Shown piece by piece: positions 44,943 through 57,362 of a DNA stretch of 64,000 nt. A program made the position numbers and the translations under genes. Source of the DNA: Viridothelium virens (Eukaryota; Ascomycota; Dothideomycetes; Trypetheliales; Trypetheliaceae); NCBI GenBank assembly GCA_010094025.1, contig ML991806.1, forward strand, positions 244,739 through 308,738. The letters run 5' to 3'. Below the pieces are notes generated by a model. It was not told the DNA's origin and made no database searches. It worked only from the letters and a program-made list of their open reading frames with translations. Position 1 is the first letter of the stretch, and each line of letters starts with the position of its first letter.

Positions 44943-47346
44943 ATGACATCTCGAATGCGGAGGAAATTGGGCATCAATGTTGCTCCGTTGGTACGCTTGT
45001 TGTATTTACTTGACGTTACCAAGACGTTGCTGATAGGAACTCCTGCAGAAACTGCCCTCTAGGTCTCAGGATAAAGCCTTACGGCAAACCCTGGATCCCG
45101 ACCAACTAAGTCCACCTCCACAGGCCTTCAGTGTTCGAGATCCACCGCTCTCCCCTAAGACTGAGTACCAGCTTCGTCAAGCATGCGCGGCACTCGGCCG
45201 CGATTCCAAGCCGTCCGGCTCTGGGCTGAATCCACCTCCACAACGACCTTCACGGGCCAAGGGCGAAAAATCCCACGCAAGAGGTGGTTCAGATGTTCAA
45301 CATTCGGAATCAGAGGGCGCCCTGACCGACTTCGAGATGCTTGAGCCGAGCAAATTCTCCTATAAACCCGATGCTGACCTTAAGGATCTGCTTGGAGAGC
45401 CAGTCGGCAGTGCACAGGCAGCGCCTGCGAATATTGGCCGTCGGAGGGAGCCAATGGGTCTGTCAACGGAGGGTCCGAGGCCAAAAGGCAGGCAGAAGTC
45501 GTTCACCGCTCCTACTGCACCGGACTTGGTCCAACCTTCAGATACACGGACGAAGACTTCTGCACATGCAGAATCGTGCGACACTGCGACCTCAACTCCA
45601 CATACTGGTTCGAGTGATATGCCTTGGGCTACCTCAACTGCTCCGACTTCCGAGGCTATCACGCCTGCGCGTTCTTCAAACCGCGGCTCTAATCAACATG
45701 TCCTAAGTGAACAGGAGGTTTCTTCACGTACTGATGAAGCTGCAGCAGAATGGTTACGAATTGAGAGGGACAAGCGGAGAAATCAGGAGAGCAAAAGAGA
45801 TGTACAGCTCAACACCCAGACCCCGGCTCCAGTACCATACACGGCTGGCGTTACTGAAAGACCACCGAGCCGTGCCAGAAGCACCAGCCGAGCAAGAAGT
45901 ATCAAAGACGCCGTACAAAACTACATCAGACCAGGAGCACCACATGGGAGCCGCTCTTCGTCTCGGGAGTCGTTCAGGAGTCTCAAGTCGGACCGCCAAA
46001 GAAGCCCGACCGCCGGTAAATGGCGAAGCTGGAGCTTGACAAGAAATAAGAGCACCCGCCATGAGAGTCGACCGGGTAGTCGAGACGGTAGATCAAGTGG
46101 TCGCGACGAAAGCAATCGGGGTCGTTCTACAACCAAGCCAGAAATCAACCTCAACCGGGAACTTCCTCCGCTTCCAAGTCTGGACAATTGGCAAGAGCCG
46201 GAGCCGGAGCCGGAGCCGACAACACCGTCTACCCATATTGCCAGTTTAATGAGGCCAAGTGCTGATTCTCAGCATGCTCGTTCTCGACCGGCGATAGGGT
46301 CAGCTTCTGGATCACAACCACAGTCACCTATCGAGCTCCCACCTAATGAGTTACCGCCTCATCCAAGAATCGCTCACCGCAGAAACCACTCTGACCACGC
46401 GCAGACCATTATTTCCCCTCATCCCCCACGGACGTCTAGTCGACATGGTAATCATGAGTGCATTCGGCACACACCTGTTCAGCCGCCTGCGGCGCCCAAT
46501 TTGGCCTCCTTTCCTAGATCTACGCCTGTGAACAAACCCTCGGCACCTTCCGCCCAAAATACGCCCACCGCCTCTACCAAGTCTCGCGGTCAGTCGCTTG
46601 TTTCGAGGATTCGCTCCGCGTCTCAGTCCTCCATCAAAGCTCCATCCATTCCGTCGGTTCCGTCGAGACCAGGTACGAGCATGCCAGTGCGACAAAGCAA
46701 TGACCTTGATAGAGACGACCCAATACCCAGGAAAAGTATCGATGTAACCAAGGCAGCATGGGGCAATCAACCTTCACAAAGGGGTGAAGACGCATACGCA
46801 CTGACTCAAACGAAGACTGTGGGTCTTACCAATGGGCTTGCAGCGATATATCATCGGCCGGCGGCTGATGAAGCACTCCCTGATGGTGATGGTACCAATG
46901 GCAAAGTTACGGGACTACGAAAACGTAGTGCCACTGGAGCACCACAAACAACGAACGTTGTAACTAGCCCATCTAGAGAGCTGCACAGTAGCAGCGGTGC
47001 GTCGAATGCTCATAGTCTTAAGCGACAAATCAGCAGCGAACTTAAGCGGGACGGAACAGTCACACCGTGGGAATATGCTGGCAAGGAGCCACCATTACCT
47101 CACCTAGACGAAGACCGCGGCCGGAAGAAGAACGCGGATATAAGAAATGGGGAGACGACACGTCTAAGAAGCAAATTTGCTCGGTTTTTTAGTTCTACAA
47201 CAAGCAATGCAGCCACGCCAGCGAAGCAGAAGCCAAAAAGAGGAGGAGAATGGGCGTCTACATTTGATGCAATGCAACGACATACAGGACGAACAAGTCA
47301 AGACGCTGAGGATGATTCCGCTCCACCTCCGCGAATCGGCTATTGA
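44943..47346 (+). CDS. large disordered Ser/Arg/Pro-rich protein, function unknown
   Basis: Two exons (44943-44990, 45049-47346; 58-nt intron) give 781 aa. Exon 1 encodes MTSRMRRKLGINVAPL; the join gives KLPSRSQDKALRQTLDPDQL. Almost the whole protein is low-complexity. It has an RS-rich block (about 285-370, with SRARSTSRARS and SRDGRSSGRDES), a four-fold EP repeat (from GAGCCG units at 46195-46218), many SP/TP sites and polyproline pieces (RELPPLP). The most structured-looking parts are the first 60 residues and the C-terminus (TRLRSKFARFFSS, GEWASTFDAMQRHTGR). I do not recognise a domain. Composition suggests a phosphorylated scaffold or cell-cortex/nuclear protein; that is only a guess. 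Confidence 0.78.
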
Positions 47347-48614
47347 GGAAAAGTTTTTTTTGTGGAGGCTACTCTGTCTATTTTAATGTTTATGAGCGAT
47401 TCACGACCAGCATCGGACCTAGAGCCTGGGTATAGTTATTTCTTTGTGCGATGCCTGACGCTGCATTTGGGCAGGCTTTTGGGTAACAGGCTAGAACGGT
47501 ACCTGGGAGGACGCCTTATGTGTAATATTTCATCCTTGATATCCGACACCTATTAAAGATGTGGAACTCTTCTCGCTCGCTCTTCCCATGGGTGAAAATT
47601 GAACCATCACACTCGCTCGCCGCACTCTTTGCTCCTCTCCCGTCGGAACTCTTACAATCAGATCCACCCAAGCCATGCTGGGTTTTACCTCTATGGATGA
47701 ACCACAGGGTCACAGAACCATCTACGAACTCACACACGTAATTTCTGATTTACGACAATGGCAAGCGCGTGACCGAAAGGAGACTCATTGCGGATCTTGT
47801 TTGTTCGCACTTTCCTGAACAGGCAGATACTGATTTAAAGTTTAGGGCAGTCATTCGCGACCAAGCACTTCAAGTGAATTTGGTCCAGCACGTTTTGACC
47901 CACGGAGGTCCTCAAGATCCCATTGATACCTTTCAGTTCCAGTGCTAGCGTCAGCATCGCTAAATATTGCTACACAACTCAACGCGCCACTTCAGAGGCT
48001 GTCTTGGTTCATTAACCCAGTGCAGTTCCCACGCCTTTACCGACGCCTATCGAATCGCACAGGGAAAATCATGCGTCTTAGCTAAAAGCTGCGCAATTTG
48101 AGCCAACCGTCCCTATTGCTTCCTCGGTCGTGCTCCCGGATAGTGGCTGATTATTCCTACAACGAACCGCTGGCTGCTTTCACTAGCTTTACACGCTCCA
48201 GATTCTCGCTCCACAGTTATCTCGTTGCCGATTGACACTTCCTCGAGCTTAGTCAATCTATCTTCCTGAGACGCAGACTCAGTTCCTCTGACCTCTTTTC
48301 TGTCTCGCATTTCTCGCTAGGCTTCTCTATTCTCTTTCGAACCTCCCGTGACACCAGAGCTGCTCACTATCCTCCCTTCTCAGGACTTGTCGAGCTAGAG
48401 CAACATCACGTGTCGCATCCATAGCTACACATACACCTGTTGGCACACCACGACTCATCGACTTTCCCAATGTCGTGGCGCCGTGCGGTGGCACGAGCCC
48501 TCTGACCAGCCTCAAGTGAGATGTCGGGGTGTAGCTTCGTTGGAGTTCACATCGGAGTCAAGATGCGGGGTTTGCCAAGCAGAGCAATTGAGGGACGACT
48601 TGTACAAAGTGTGG
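47347..48614. other. intergenic, no gene seen
   Basis: 1.27 kb with only short frames. It holds the 3' region of the disordered-protein gene and any promoter of the orphan frame at 48615. Confidence 0.5.
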
Positions 48615-49535
48615 ATGAAGAAGTCGAAGAAAATATGTAATAGGCTGAAGATGTGGACTGGCCATCAGCAAGAAGTGACGAGTCCAGTGATAGGGCTTGG
48701 GTCGGCACTAGGAACCGACGGACGCGCCTCAGAGGGCATTTCTAGTGCAGAAGAGAGAAGTGGGAATTTGGAAAGAGGTGCCGATATATCAAGCAAATCG
48801 AAGGACCAGTCTGAGCAGAAGCGATCATCCATCTCAAGGTCGGAGATTAATGACCATTCTCAGCTGAAACTTCAAGGGAATGCAAATGGGGCTATCAGCA
48901 GTGACTCTCGCGAAGATGATGGATCGGATAGCGAAGGGTCAGTCAAGGACGATGCCAGTGAGGAAGCCATCTTCAAATTTCTAGAGGCGGAACACTGTGA
49001 GAAATCAGTCATCGCCCGCGACGCTTTTGGAATTGATCTGAACACTATACCCCGCGACTATGGCTTGCTCATTATGATCCACTGCAGATTGATATTTGCC
49101 TTGACTCATATAAGGGGGTTAATTGATTGCAAGTACCCGACCCGGCACAAGAAAAGAGGCTACACCAGGAATGACCATAATTTAAAGACAAGGCGTAAAA
49201 GAAAATGCTCATTGCTCCGGAGCGAAGTGAAGGCAGAGGACGTTATTATACCAAAGACTCACCAAAGCCCGAAAAGTACAAACCTCTTGGCGAATCAGAT
49301 GAATCACATTCCGGTCGATCCCACATTTACCGAAATACCACTCGACGTACACAAGTCGGAGCAGTCCGAATTAATGAGGAACCAATCAGTCCATCCTGCG
49401 AATGTATCAGCGTTCAACGAGGAGAACGATGATTTCGCGGACAAGTCCCTTTCAGCTGAGGACACCGGGGCACTTTCTCCAATCGATCACGAGCCATTGA
49501 AGGAGATTCAGCTCAATTCTTCATATTCAGTATGA
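48615..49535 (+). CDS. orphan hypothetical protein
   Basis: A 306-aa frame from the first in-frame ATG (MKKSKKICNRLKMWTGH). The frame is open for another 44 codons upstream without ATG, so an upstream exon is possible. It is hydrophilic, Ser/Glu/Asp-rich and has no signal peptide. Features are an acidic Ser-rich part (DSREDDGSDSEGSVKDDASE), a short hydrophobic stretch (YGLLIMIHCRLIFALTHI, about 155-172) and a basic run (KTRRKRK) that could be a nuclear signal. I recognise no family. Codon use looks ordinary, but the lack of domains and introns leaves open that it is a chance or lineage-specific frame. Confidence 0.45.
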   Translation: MKKSKKICNRLKMWTGHQQEVTSPVIGLGSALGTDGRASEGISSAEERSGNLERGADISSKSKDQSEQKRSSISRSEINDHSQLKLQGNANGAISSDSREDDGSDSEGSVKDDASEEAIFKFLEAEHCEKSVIARDAFGIDLNTIPRDYGLLIMIHCRLIFALTHIRGLIDCKYPTRHKKRGYTRNDHNLKTRRKRKCSLLRSEVKAEDVIIPKTHQSPKSTNLLANQMNHIPVDPTFTEIPLDVHKSEQSELMRNQSVHPANVSAFNEENDDFADKSLSAEDTGALSPIDHEPLKEIQLNSSYSV

Positions 49536-50122
49536 ATTGGCATTGGATGGCACAGCAAACGTCATCACACTGGCTTTTCTTCTTGATCAGGAGCCAAGAT
49601 TTTCAGTACTAAAGGCTTGGTTTTTGACTCTACTGTCAGGTGGGACTCTGGAATAGTACGGACATTTGACGCCAGTCGAAGAGAAGGGTTCGGATGGAGA
49701 CTTCGCTCCGGGCGCCAAGGGACTGCTACAAAGTTGGGAACACTGTTTTCAGATAGTTGGTGAGACGATTTCACCGTCAACGATGGCTATGGCTCCTTCC
49801 GAGGTCATTGGGAGAAGGACGTGATCTTCAACGTACTGTACAACGGACGAAGCAAGCGAACGGGCCTTTTCCAGACGTATAATACCAAAATCAGGAGTAG
49901 GATAGGAAATGCAATTTTTTCAGCCCCTGTCCCAACGACTCCGGGAAATGCCCCCAGAAGTAGTAGCCAATAGATTGCACAGTGCAGACTGGCCAGATGA
50001 AAGATTCTTTCTCCAATCCAACCCCATCCAAAAACCCTAAGATTGTACAAGTATTCCACCTATTTTCATCAAATACATCGTAAATATCAAAATCTCCCCC
50101 ATATATACACCAGCTCCACCCG
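49536..50122. other. intergenic between convergent genes
   Basis: 587 bp between the orphan-frame stop and the glycosyltransferase stop. AT-rich toward 49,900-50,110. No gene is seen. Confidence 0.5.
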
Positions 50123-51721
50123 CTACCTCCCCTTCCCCCTCTTCCTCGCCTCCTCCTCCGCCTCAATCACCCTCTTCTTCGCACACTTCCCTTTCTCCAC
50201 ATCCCTCCTCCTCTCCGCCAACCTCCTCCAATCCCCCTCATCCATCGCCTTCTCCCTCCCCTCATGCCCGCCCGCCTGCGCCGCGCCCTCATTCCCCTTC
50301 TGCTCATCCCGAAACAGCAACTCCCCATCCCAAAACCCACACCCAATATTCGCGCTCTCCCTCCGCCACCAAATCTGCTCCCACGCAGCGACATCCACCG
50401 GCGGCCGAAACACCTCCGCGCCCCCCGCCTCCTCCACCCCAGCAATCATGCTACTCCCCTCCATATGATGGAACAGCTCCGGCTGCACACTGACACAGCG
50501 CAAGCCGGGTCCAGTTCGGGGGTCGGGGTTGTTGGCATCGATGGCGGGGTCGCCCGTCAGCGGCTGCTTTAGCGACTCGCGACACGCCTTCAGGATCGCG
50601 ACGTCGTACGCGCGGGTACCTTCCCACGCGGGCTCGCGGGCGGGGGCAAGCGTCGAGAGCAGCAGCGAGGCGGAGGCGCGCGTCAGTGCGTACCCGAAGG
50701 TGCACAGCGGCCAGCGCGACTCGTGGATTAGGCGGTGTTGCTCGGGGACGTTGAGCGAGGTCAGCAGCGACGCTGTGAACGGGTGTAGGTCGTATCGTCG
50801 TGGGATCGTCGGGTCGGACACGGCGAGGTGCGGTATGCTGGTTAGGTTGATCGGGTGGTGGTGGCCGACGCCTAGGCCGTCGCCCAAAGAGTTGAGGTAG
50901 TCGCCGCAGGTGCCGAGGTAGAGGAGGTCCCAGGCGGCCGGGGAGCCGTAAGGGTACTTTTTGGGGTTGGAGTGACTGGGACGTCGGGCTTGTTGGGTGG
51001 AGGAGGTGGGTGATTTGGAGGACGATGAAGCTTCAGAGCGGGAGGTGTTTGGTTGTGGGCGGGAGACGAGCTCGCGGATGGCGGCTTGTGTGATTGGGGC
51101 TTGCTTGGTACGAATGTTGATATCGAAATCCACGTCATCTTCCAGGATCAGAGCGGTTTCGAGGCCGGAATCCATGAACCTGTGGATCTAGAATTAGAAT
51201 ATCTGTTGCGAGTCCTAGAGCTGCAAAGATGTCCATGACAACGCTCTTTTTTTTCTTGGTCCCTTTCAAACTCACCATTGTATAGCCCTATTATGCGCCA
51301 ACCAAGCCAAGATCGAGCCTATACCCATATCACTCTGTGTTGAATTCCTAAAATTGTCCACGTCTTGATCCGTCCACTTTGGCTGTTGCGGTACCTGAAG
51401 ATGAATCCCCGTTACGTTTGCGGCCTGTATAAGTCTGTCTAACCTTGGACTATCTGCTCCAGATACCACAACGAGAGCTCCGAACCCTAGCGTGGCGTTT
51501 GCCGGCTTGATTGTCGAGGAGGACGAGACGTAGAAGGACGGAAAGATCGGTAACCAATTAAGGTAGTACAGAACAATGAGGCCGACGACGATGCCGACAA
51601 CTTGGGCAAGGGAGCGCGAAGTCCTCGGCGGGCGGGCTAGCATCGAAGGCATCGAAGGCATCGAAGGCATCGAGCCAGCGACGCCGTTATAGTAGTTCTT
51701 TTTCATCGGCACCGAGTGCAT
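50123..51721 (-). CDS. GT25-type glycosyltransferase, membrane-anchored
   Basis: Two exons (51276-51721, 50123-51179; 96-nt intron) give 500 aa. A type II anchor at about 35-60 (VVGIVVGLIVLYYLNWLPIF) predicts a Golgi or ER lumenal enzyme. The catalytic region starts LGFGALVVVSGADSPRLDRL, with GSILAWLAHNRAIQWFMDSG and the DxD-like motif LILEDDVDFD, then WDLLYLGTCGDYL and TFGYALTRASASLLLS. This is the family-25 layout (LPS/procollagen galactosyltransferase-like) common in fungi; donor and acceptor are unknown. Near the N-terminus a 9-bp unit is repeated three times (51641-51667), giving PSMPSMPSM. The C-terminus is a charged, Lys/Arg/Glu-rich tail. The ATG at 51719-51721 is the first in frame; the frame itself opens further upstream. 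Confidence 0.83.
51641..51667 (-). repeat. in-frame 9-bp minisatellite, three copies
   Basis: CATCGAAGG is repeated three times exactly and encodes Pro-Ser-Met units just before the membrane anchor of the glycosyltransferase. Copy number could vary between strains by slippage. Confidence 0.85.
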
Positions 51722-52455
51722 CTTGAATGAGGACGAGATGAGAGTAGACCGGGGCCGGATGGCTGCATGTACGGTAGGACCAAACCTCGGATGGTCATCG
51801 AATGGTCCGCATAGGTGGCAGAGGGAGACTGAAGTCCACAAGAGCTAAGGTAAGTGAAGATGAAGGTGAATATGGGAGGGCAATGGATAGATTTCAGCCC
51901 CGGTCGAGTACGAGTCGTCATTCGTCAAACGCCTCCTGATTGTTCCAAAAGTGCGGTGCAATGTTTCCAATGCCCCAAATCCCCCCGGCTTACAATTAGG
52001 TCCAGCCGTTAGGCCCTGGTCCTGCATTAGCTTTAGCTGAGCCGACGCAACGACAACTGTCAAGGGACTTGAGCTATGCCGCGCGTCTGATTCGTCTTCT
52101 CTTTCCCGACTACAACACTGTAACTGCGTGGCTTGGTGCAATATTCGCGCACCGCATATTCTGCTGCACGCTTCCGTGCTTTTCTTCAGCCAAGGAGAAG
52201 GACTCAACCAAGGCACTGGTGAAGGATCGTATGCTTGCCACCATCTCCACGAGTCCGACAAGGACCACCGACAGATTCGCATCAACTGGTTCACTTGTTC
52301 ACTTGATCACTAAGCCACCAAGCATTCGGGCATGTGGCAGTTCCTGCAGATCCACCCCTGGTCACCCTCGCTTTAAATTCCTTCAAGGCGGCTTGGCCGA
52401 TCGCAACGTCGTCCAATGCAAGGCTGAAGCATACGTTGTTTTTAATACTCCTATC
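51722..52455. other. intergenic, glycosyltransferase promoter
   Basis: 734 bp between two minus-strand genes. It holds the glycosyltransferase promoter and the end of the CLC transcript. Frames present are short and domain-free. Confidence 0.5.
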
Positions 52456-55400
52456 CTATGGCGGTCTCCACCTACTGGCACCTTCCACATCGTCTATGGG
52501 CAGGCTGTCATCAACCACCCCATCTACCTGCTCGCCTAGAAGACCTCTCTCCTCTGCACTCATGTCTACTCTGTCCTCTCGTAAAACGCCCAAGCCGGGC
52601 CGAATGGCACCTTCACTTCCGATCTCTGCACCTTGCCGCCCTTCCTCCGCCCCGTTCAGCAGATACCAGATGTCCTTCTTTGTAAGCAAGCCTTGCATAA
52701 GACCTCGGTCTGTGAAAAGTATATAGCGGAGCCCCAATTTGAGGAACATGTTCACCGCAAGCTGCAGACTGCACCGACTATTCAAGGTGATTGGTGTCTG
52801 ATCCATCCACGGCCGAAGATCAAGCGTGGTACCTGGATCCGCGAGAGGCTGGTGCGAAAAATAAGCTTCTGCTGTATTGGGTAGACAACGGGACGTCGTG
52901 GCTGATGAAAGTGCATATGCAAGTTCTGTGCGAGAGATGTAGCCAAGCAGAAGTCCGTCTTCTCTATCCGTAATGACAGGAAAGCCTCGGAAGCGGTTGT
53001 TAGTTAGGACGTCGTCTAGGCTTGCAATTGTATGCCCTGTAGCAGAAATTACGACAAGATCCTCGACCCGCGTCATAATCTGGCTCGCGGGTACATCCGG
53101 GACGGTGTCAACTTCGTCGCGGTTGTCGATGAACGGGTATTCCTTGAAATGGATCCACGATTCATAGATGCCACGCTTGCCAAAAGCATCACCAACCCAC
53201 TTACTAATCATTACTGCCACCATGATCGGGAGAACGTATGTCAATGCTCCAGTGAGCTCAAACATGATAACCACAATGGATACCGTCATACGAGTAGCAC
53301 CACCGAGCGCAGATGCGGCTCCGATGATTGCGTAGGTACCAGGTGTAACGCATGGAACGTCGGGCTCGCAATTCGCGAAGATGAAGGCATTGGGATGATC
53401 TCGCTGCCAGACTTCGACGATTAGTCCGACTACGCGACCGTACAATGCACCAATCGCCATAGAGGGTAAGATGATTCCGGCAGGTATTTCGAGTCCGAAT
53501 GTTAGCGCGGAAAAGAAAAAGCCGAGGATTGCACAGACAAGGAGCAGGAAGATGACGCCCGTATTTGCAATTCCAGACTTGCAGAGTCCAAGGAGATCTT
53601 CTGTCAGGTCAACACATTCGGCAAAGAGCGTGTAGACAAGTTCGGACGACTGAGCACGCATGAATTTGATAGGATAGGCGACGATTGCGGTAAGGAGGGC
53701 GATAGAGGCAACTTCGGCGATGGGGTTGCGTAAGAAAATCGAGTTACGGAGAAAGCCCGAAGAATTGCGCCATTCATTGATCTTCATGTTCAGTTTGATG
53801 AAGAGCCCTCCGTAGAGTCCGCCAAGTATACCAAGAAAAGCAAATGGCACAATCTCAAAGCCATGCCACCCGGTATGGTAGGTGACTTGATAGAGCACCA
53901 GCTTTCCCGTCCGGAAAGGGTTTGTGAATTGAAGAGTAACTGCAGCGACCATTGCACAGACGAAGCTCTGCCACATGGTTTTGTCAGGGAAATAATATGA
54001 CAGTTGCTGTTATACATCAGTAATTATTTGACTAATTTGATCATAGTAGATCCATACCTCAAGACTAAACAAGACGCCTCCGACCGGGGCACCGAAGGCA
54101 ACAGATATACCCGCAGCTGCAGCAGCTGATAAAACTTCTCGTTTTCGAGCTTTCGGGTGTCAGTAACATACGACATAAGTGCAAAGAAAATTTTCTATAC
54201 CTTCGTTATCATTGATTGGTGGAGATAGCTTCATGAATAAGTTCGCGCAGCAACAAGCAACATGCACCAGAGGCCCTTCCTTTCCCAGCCAAAGGCCTGA
54301 TGCGACTGCAAGACACTAGCGGAATCAATCATGGTCCCGAGAGTAGAAATCAGTCCACTTACCAGTCCCAGAGATTTAATAACCAAAACCCATGCGCCCA
54401 TGAATCGCCGGATGACGAAGCCACCCAACACCGTCTTGATTTCCGGTATCCCACTATGCTTGGCATACAAGGCATAAGCTACAACAAGAACGCTAGCAAG
54501 AACAGCAAATAGTACCTAGCAAAAGTCAGCAGAGTCTTCGAAGGTTATTGAATCATTTGAGACAGGCCGTACAGAGTAGAGAATAAAGAAAAGATACTCT
54601 ATTGTCCAACCACCCCCATTAGAGTAGATACCAAGAGCGCCACTCCATGAGACCCACTGGGTACACTTAGAAGAGGCTAGCTAGAATCAGCCATTACGTT
54701 GCTCATGCCTTTCGAAAGCTCTCCACTTACAATCATAACCCCAACAACAAAACGCGGCATTAAGGTAAAATTGGGTAGAGCAGAACCCGCTCTTCAGATC
54801 TCCAAGCCAGTCACTCGCGATGTCGATTCCAGCCGCTATCAGGCCTGCTGCTATGCCCGTTGCTACCAGCACAAGCCATATCTGACTAGCATCGATGAAG
54901 CCTTTTAGATATCCAGCCAGACCGTGTGCAGATGCGAATAGTTGCCGTAGTCGTTGCCGCTCCTTTGCGTATTCGAAGATCCAGTCGATGGCGGTTAGAT
55001 CGTCGTATCCTACTCTACGCCCCGGACCCTCGACATACCAATCTAGTGGGTTGGTCTCCTTGGGGTCGTCGGCATTGGTGGGGGTCTGCTCGAGATAAGA
55101 GAGAATGGCATCTGTGGATGCGGAGGGGTCATCGATAGCATTGGTAGAGGCGCGGAGGCCGCCATCCTGTCTGCGCGTAGCTCGGTTCGGCTTGGGAGAG
55201 AGGCGTGGGGACGGAGTGTGGTTGCGACTGCCGGATGACGAGGAGAAGGGGGATGAGAGAAATTGAGGGAAGAGGCCAGCGCGAGACTTTTGCTTTCGTT
55301 TGAAGGAAACTCTGCAATACATCAGCGCGTGAGCATCATGAAGCTAGAAGCTGTTCTCAGGTGCCTACCCTTCAGGCAAGCTTCCATTCAGGGGATCCGA

Positions 55401-55526
55401 AGCAAGGACATCGCTATCATGGATGTCTTCAACATCGGGGCCTTCGTCCTGCCGAACGTACGCTTGACGGCTGGACGAAGCTTCGGCCTGGGAGTCGCCC
55501 GATCGTGCCGAAGATGAGCTTGACAT
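52456..55526 (-). CDS. CLC-family chloride transporter/channel with CBS pair
   Basis: Seven exons (55369-55526, 54731-55311, 54573-54676, 54363-54515, 54201-54315, 54058-54149, 52456-54006) give 917 aa. An N-terminal cytosolic part of about 150 residues is Ser/Arg-rich. The channel core has [16 protein letters not shown], the anion-gate motif [12 protein letters not shown] (gating Glu345), [18 protein letters not shown] and [21 protein letters not shown]. Two CBS domains follow ([12 protein letters not shown] and [20 protein letters not shown]). The residue after the conserved Glu401 is Gln402, where exchangers carry the proton glutamate; an intron lies exactly there. Introns are 47-57 nt. 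One acceptor (GCTAG before TGT, 54316) was chosen over a nearer CAG because only it gives [12 protein letters not shown] in frame. Likely in a Golgi, vacuolar or plasma membrane; the location cannot be told. Confidence 0.93.
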
Positions 55527-57362
55527 GCCGCATTGAGACGGAATTGCTATCGCAAGGGTATCATGCTTCGGACGAAGAATGAGAGATGAGGCTCTCAGCA
55601 ATGGCGAGTGATAAGTTGTTGCCGCTGGTTGGGGCCAATGATATGTCCGCCTCCACCACAACGTTGCCTTTCCGGAGGTTGCAACAATCAGGCTATGAGA
55701 AGATCTTTAGGATTGCCTTCAAGTCAACAAGATTGACATGAACGAGTTAGTCTATTATTTTGAAAGTGAGCAGTCTTCTGGCCTTGTACCTCAAGATAAC
55801 AGTCTCTGTGGGTGAAGTCTTCTGATCAGAAGGTCTCAGGCGCAACCTATCTTAACCTTGACACAATTGGTAGGACACTGCATTCGTGGCATATCATCAT
55901 CTTTCCACGCATGCCTTGGATCGAGGTATCCTCGAGACGATTGATACCTTGTTCTTGATTCAGCTACCAATATCAATTACCTTAAATTCTAATCTACTCT
56001 TACGTCTACTACTATTCTTGGATGTACAAGATTTGGTACCTCACACTCTTGCTCGTCTTGAATGATCGTTTGCGAATATCTTTCGTATGGAGCCTGCCTG
56101 CAAATGTGCATGAAATTCCATTTCTAGCCTTCCCACTGCTCATTTAGGTAGAGTGCAGCTCTCAATCCATTCTCGAAAGATATTGTGTGTCATTCATAAC
56201 CTATCTCGGACATCCCCTAGTCGGTCACCACCTTCCTTTGCGTTTTACTTCTTGAGCATTGTGAGGCCTACAATTTGTCTAGAGCCTGGCACAATAAAGT
56301 CGTCGAGCTGTTGATGTACATACAATGACATGGCCGTGGACTTTATAGAAATCCTACGGAGTATCTCATCGACAGATGAATCTGTACTGCAATCAAATAC
56401 GGGAACGCATTTGTTTCACAACTGACGGAAATAAGGCTAGATCCCGGAAAAGACGTTGATCAACATCCATTTCCAGCTGAAACCCTGATGTGCATCACTA
56501 AGATCATAGACTCTGCTCCTGGATGTAGAAGGTTTAACTACCTCACGGGTGAAGCGGGAGGAGGGGCATAAGAAATGTGGGGGAACTGGAGTGGGACAAT
56601 GGCTTTTTACACATGGCTTTGTCGGGTCAGAAAATCCGAATTAACATGACTGCCTTATGAGACCATACAGCTTCTTTCCTTGCATCCAACCAGCCAGTGT
56701 GGGAGCGCAAGCGGAGAGCAGTAGGCACGGAGCACCTACAGTACATGGTGTACACAGTGGGTGCGCGCCTCGACCTTGAGTTTAACCTGAGCAAGGTGGG
56801 CATGGTGGGGACGCCGTGGAGTGGCCCAGGCTTGGGGTAGAAGACTTCAACAGCTCCGTCCTCACTGCTCAAAGGCCACCCCTCCGTCGAAGCCGTCTCC
56901 CCTCTCGCCTTGTCTGATCGCCCTCTCCCATCTCGCTCGCTCGTGTCGCTCATCACGACCATCGCACATCCTCAGCCCTTGATCGTCCTTATATAGCGAC
57001 CAACCTGCCGCCCCTTGCCATTTCCGCAATCCCCGTCCTTCATTCCAACACCAAGCACGCACCACCGGCCCGTACCCTACTTGCCTACTCGACTTCTCTC
57101 TCACCTAATTCTCTCTTTTACTTCCTTTCATTCCCGCGGGTGCCCAATCGTCGCCCAATTGCTTGCAAATCATCGCGGAACTACGCCCCTGCCTGATATT
57201 GCGGCAACCTGCATCCCACCCAGTTCCATTCCTAACCAGTGTAAGATCGGCACTCCACACTGCAGAAGCGATTGTCACGGCCAAGACAGGACAAGACCGG
57301 CCTGCTCAGCGCTCCGCTCCCAGCCTCGTCCCACGCCCTCTTAGCCCGGCTCTTTCGCGTCT
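55527..57362. other. long intergenic region: CLC and PKA promoters
   Basis: 1.84 kb between divergent genes. A TACGGAGTA word is near 56,355. From about 56,870 to 57,360 the plus strand is strongly C/T-rich, as in the core promoters and long leaders of conserved fungal signalling genes, leading into the PKA start. No coding gene is seen. Confidence 0.55.
56870..57362 (+). promoter_or_regulatory. pyrimidine-rich promoter/leader of the PKA gene
   Basis: CT-rich tracts with repeated TCTC, CCTT and CCATC words directly precede the ATG at 57363. Filamentous-fungal transcripts commonly start within such tracts. No TATA box or start site can be fixed from sequence. Confidence 0.45.

Noticed and set aside
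48483-48614. Upstream extension of the orphan frame
   Set aside because: The frame is open but begins with GTG and has no ATG; a non-ATG start is not supported.
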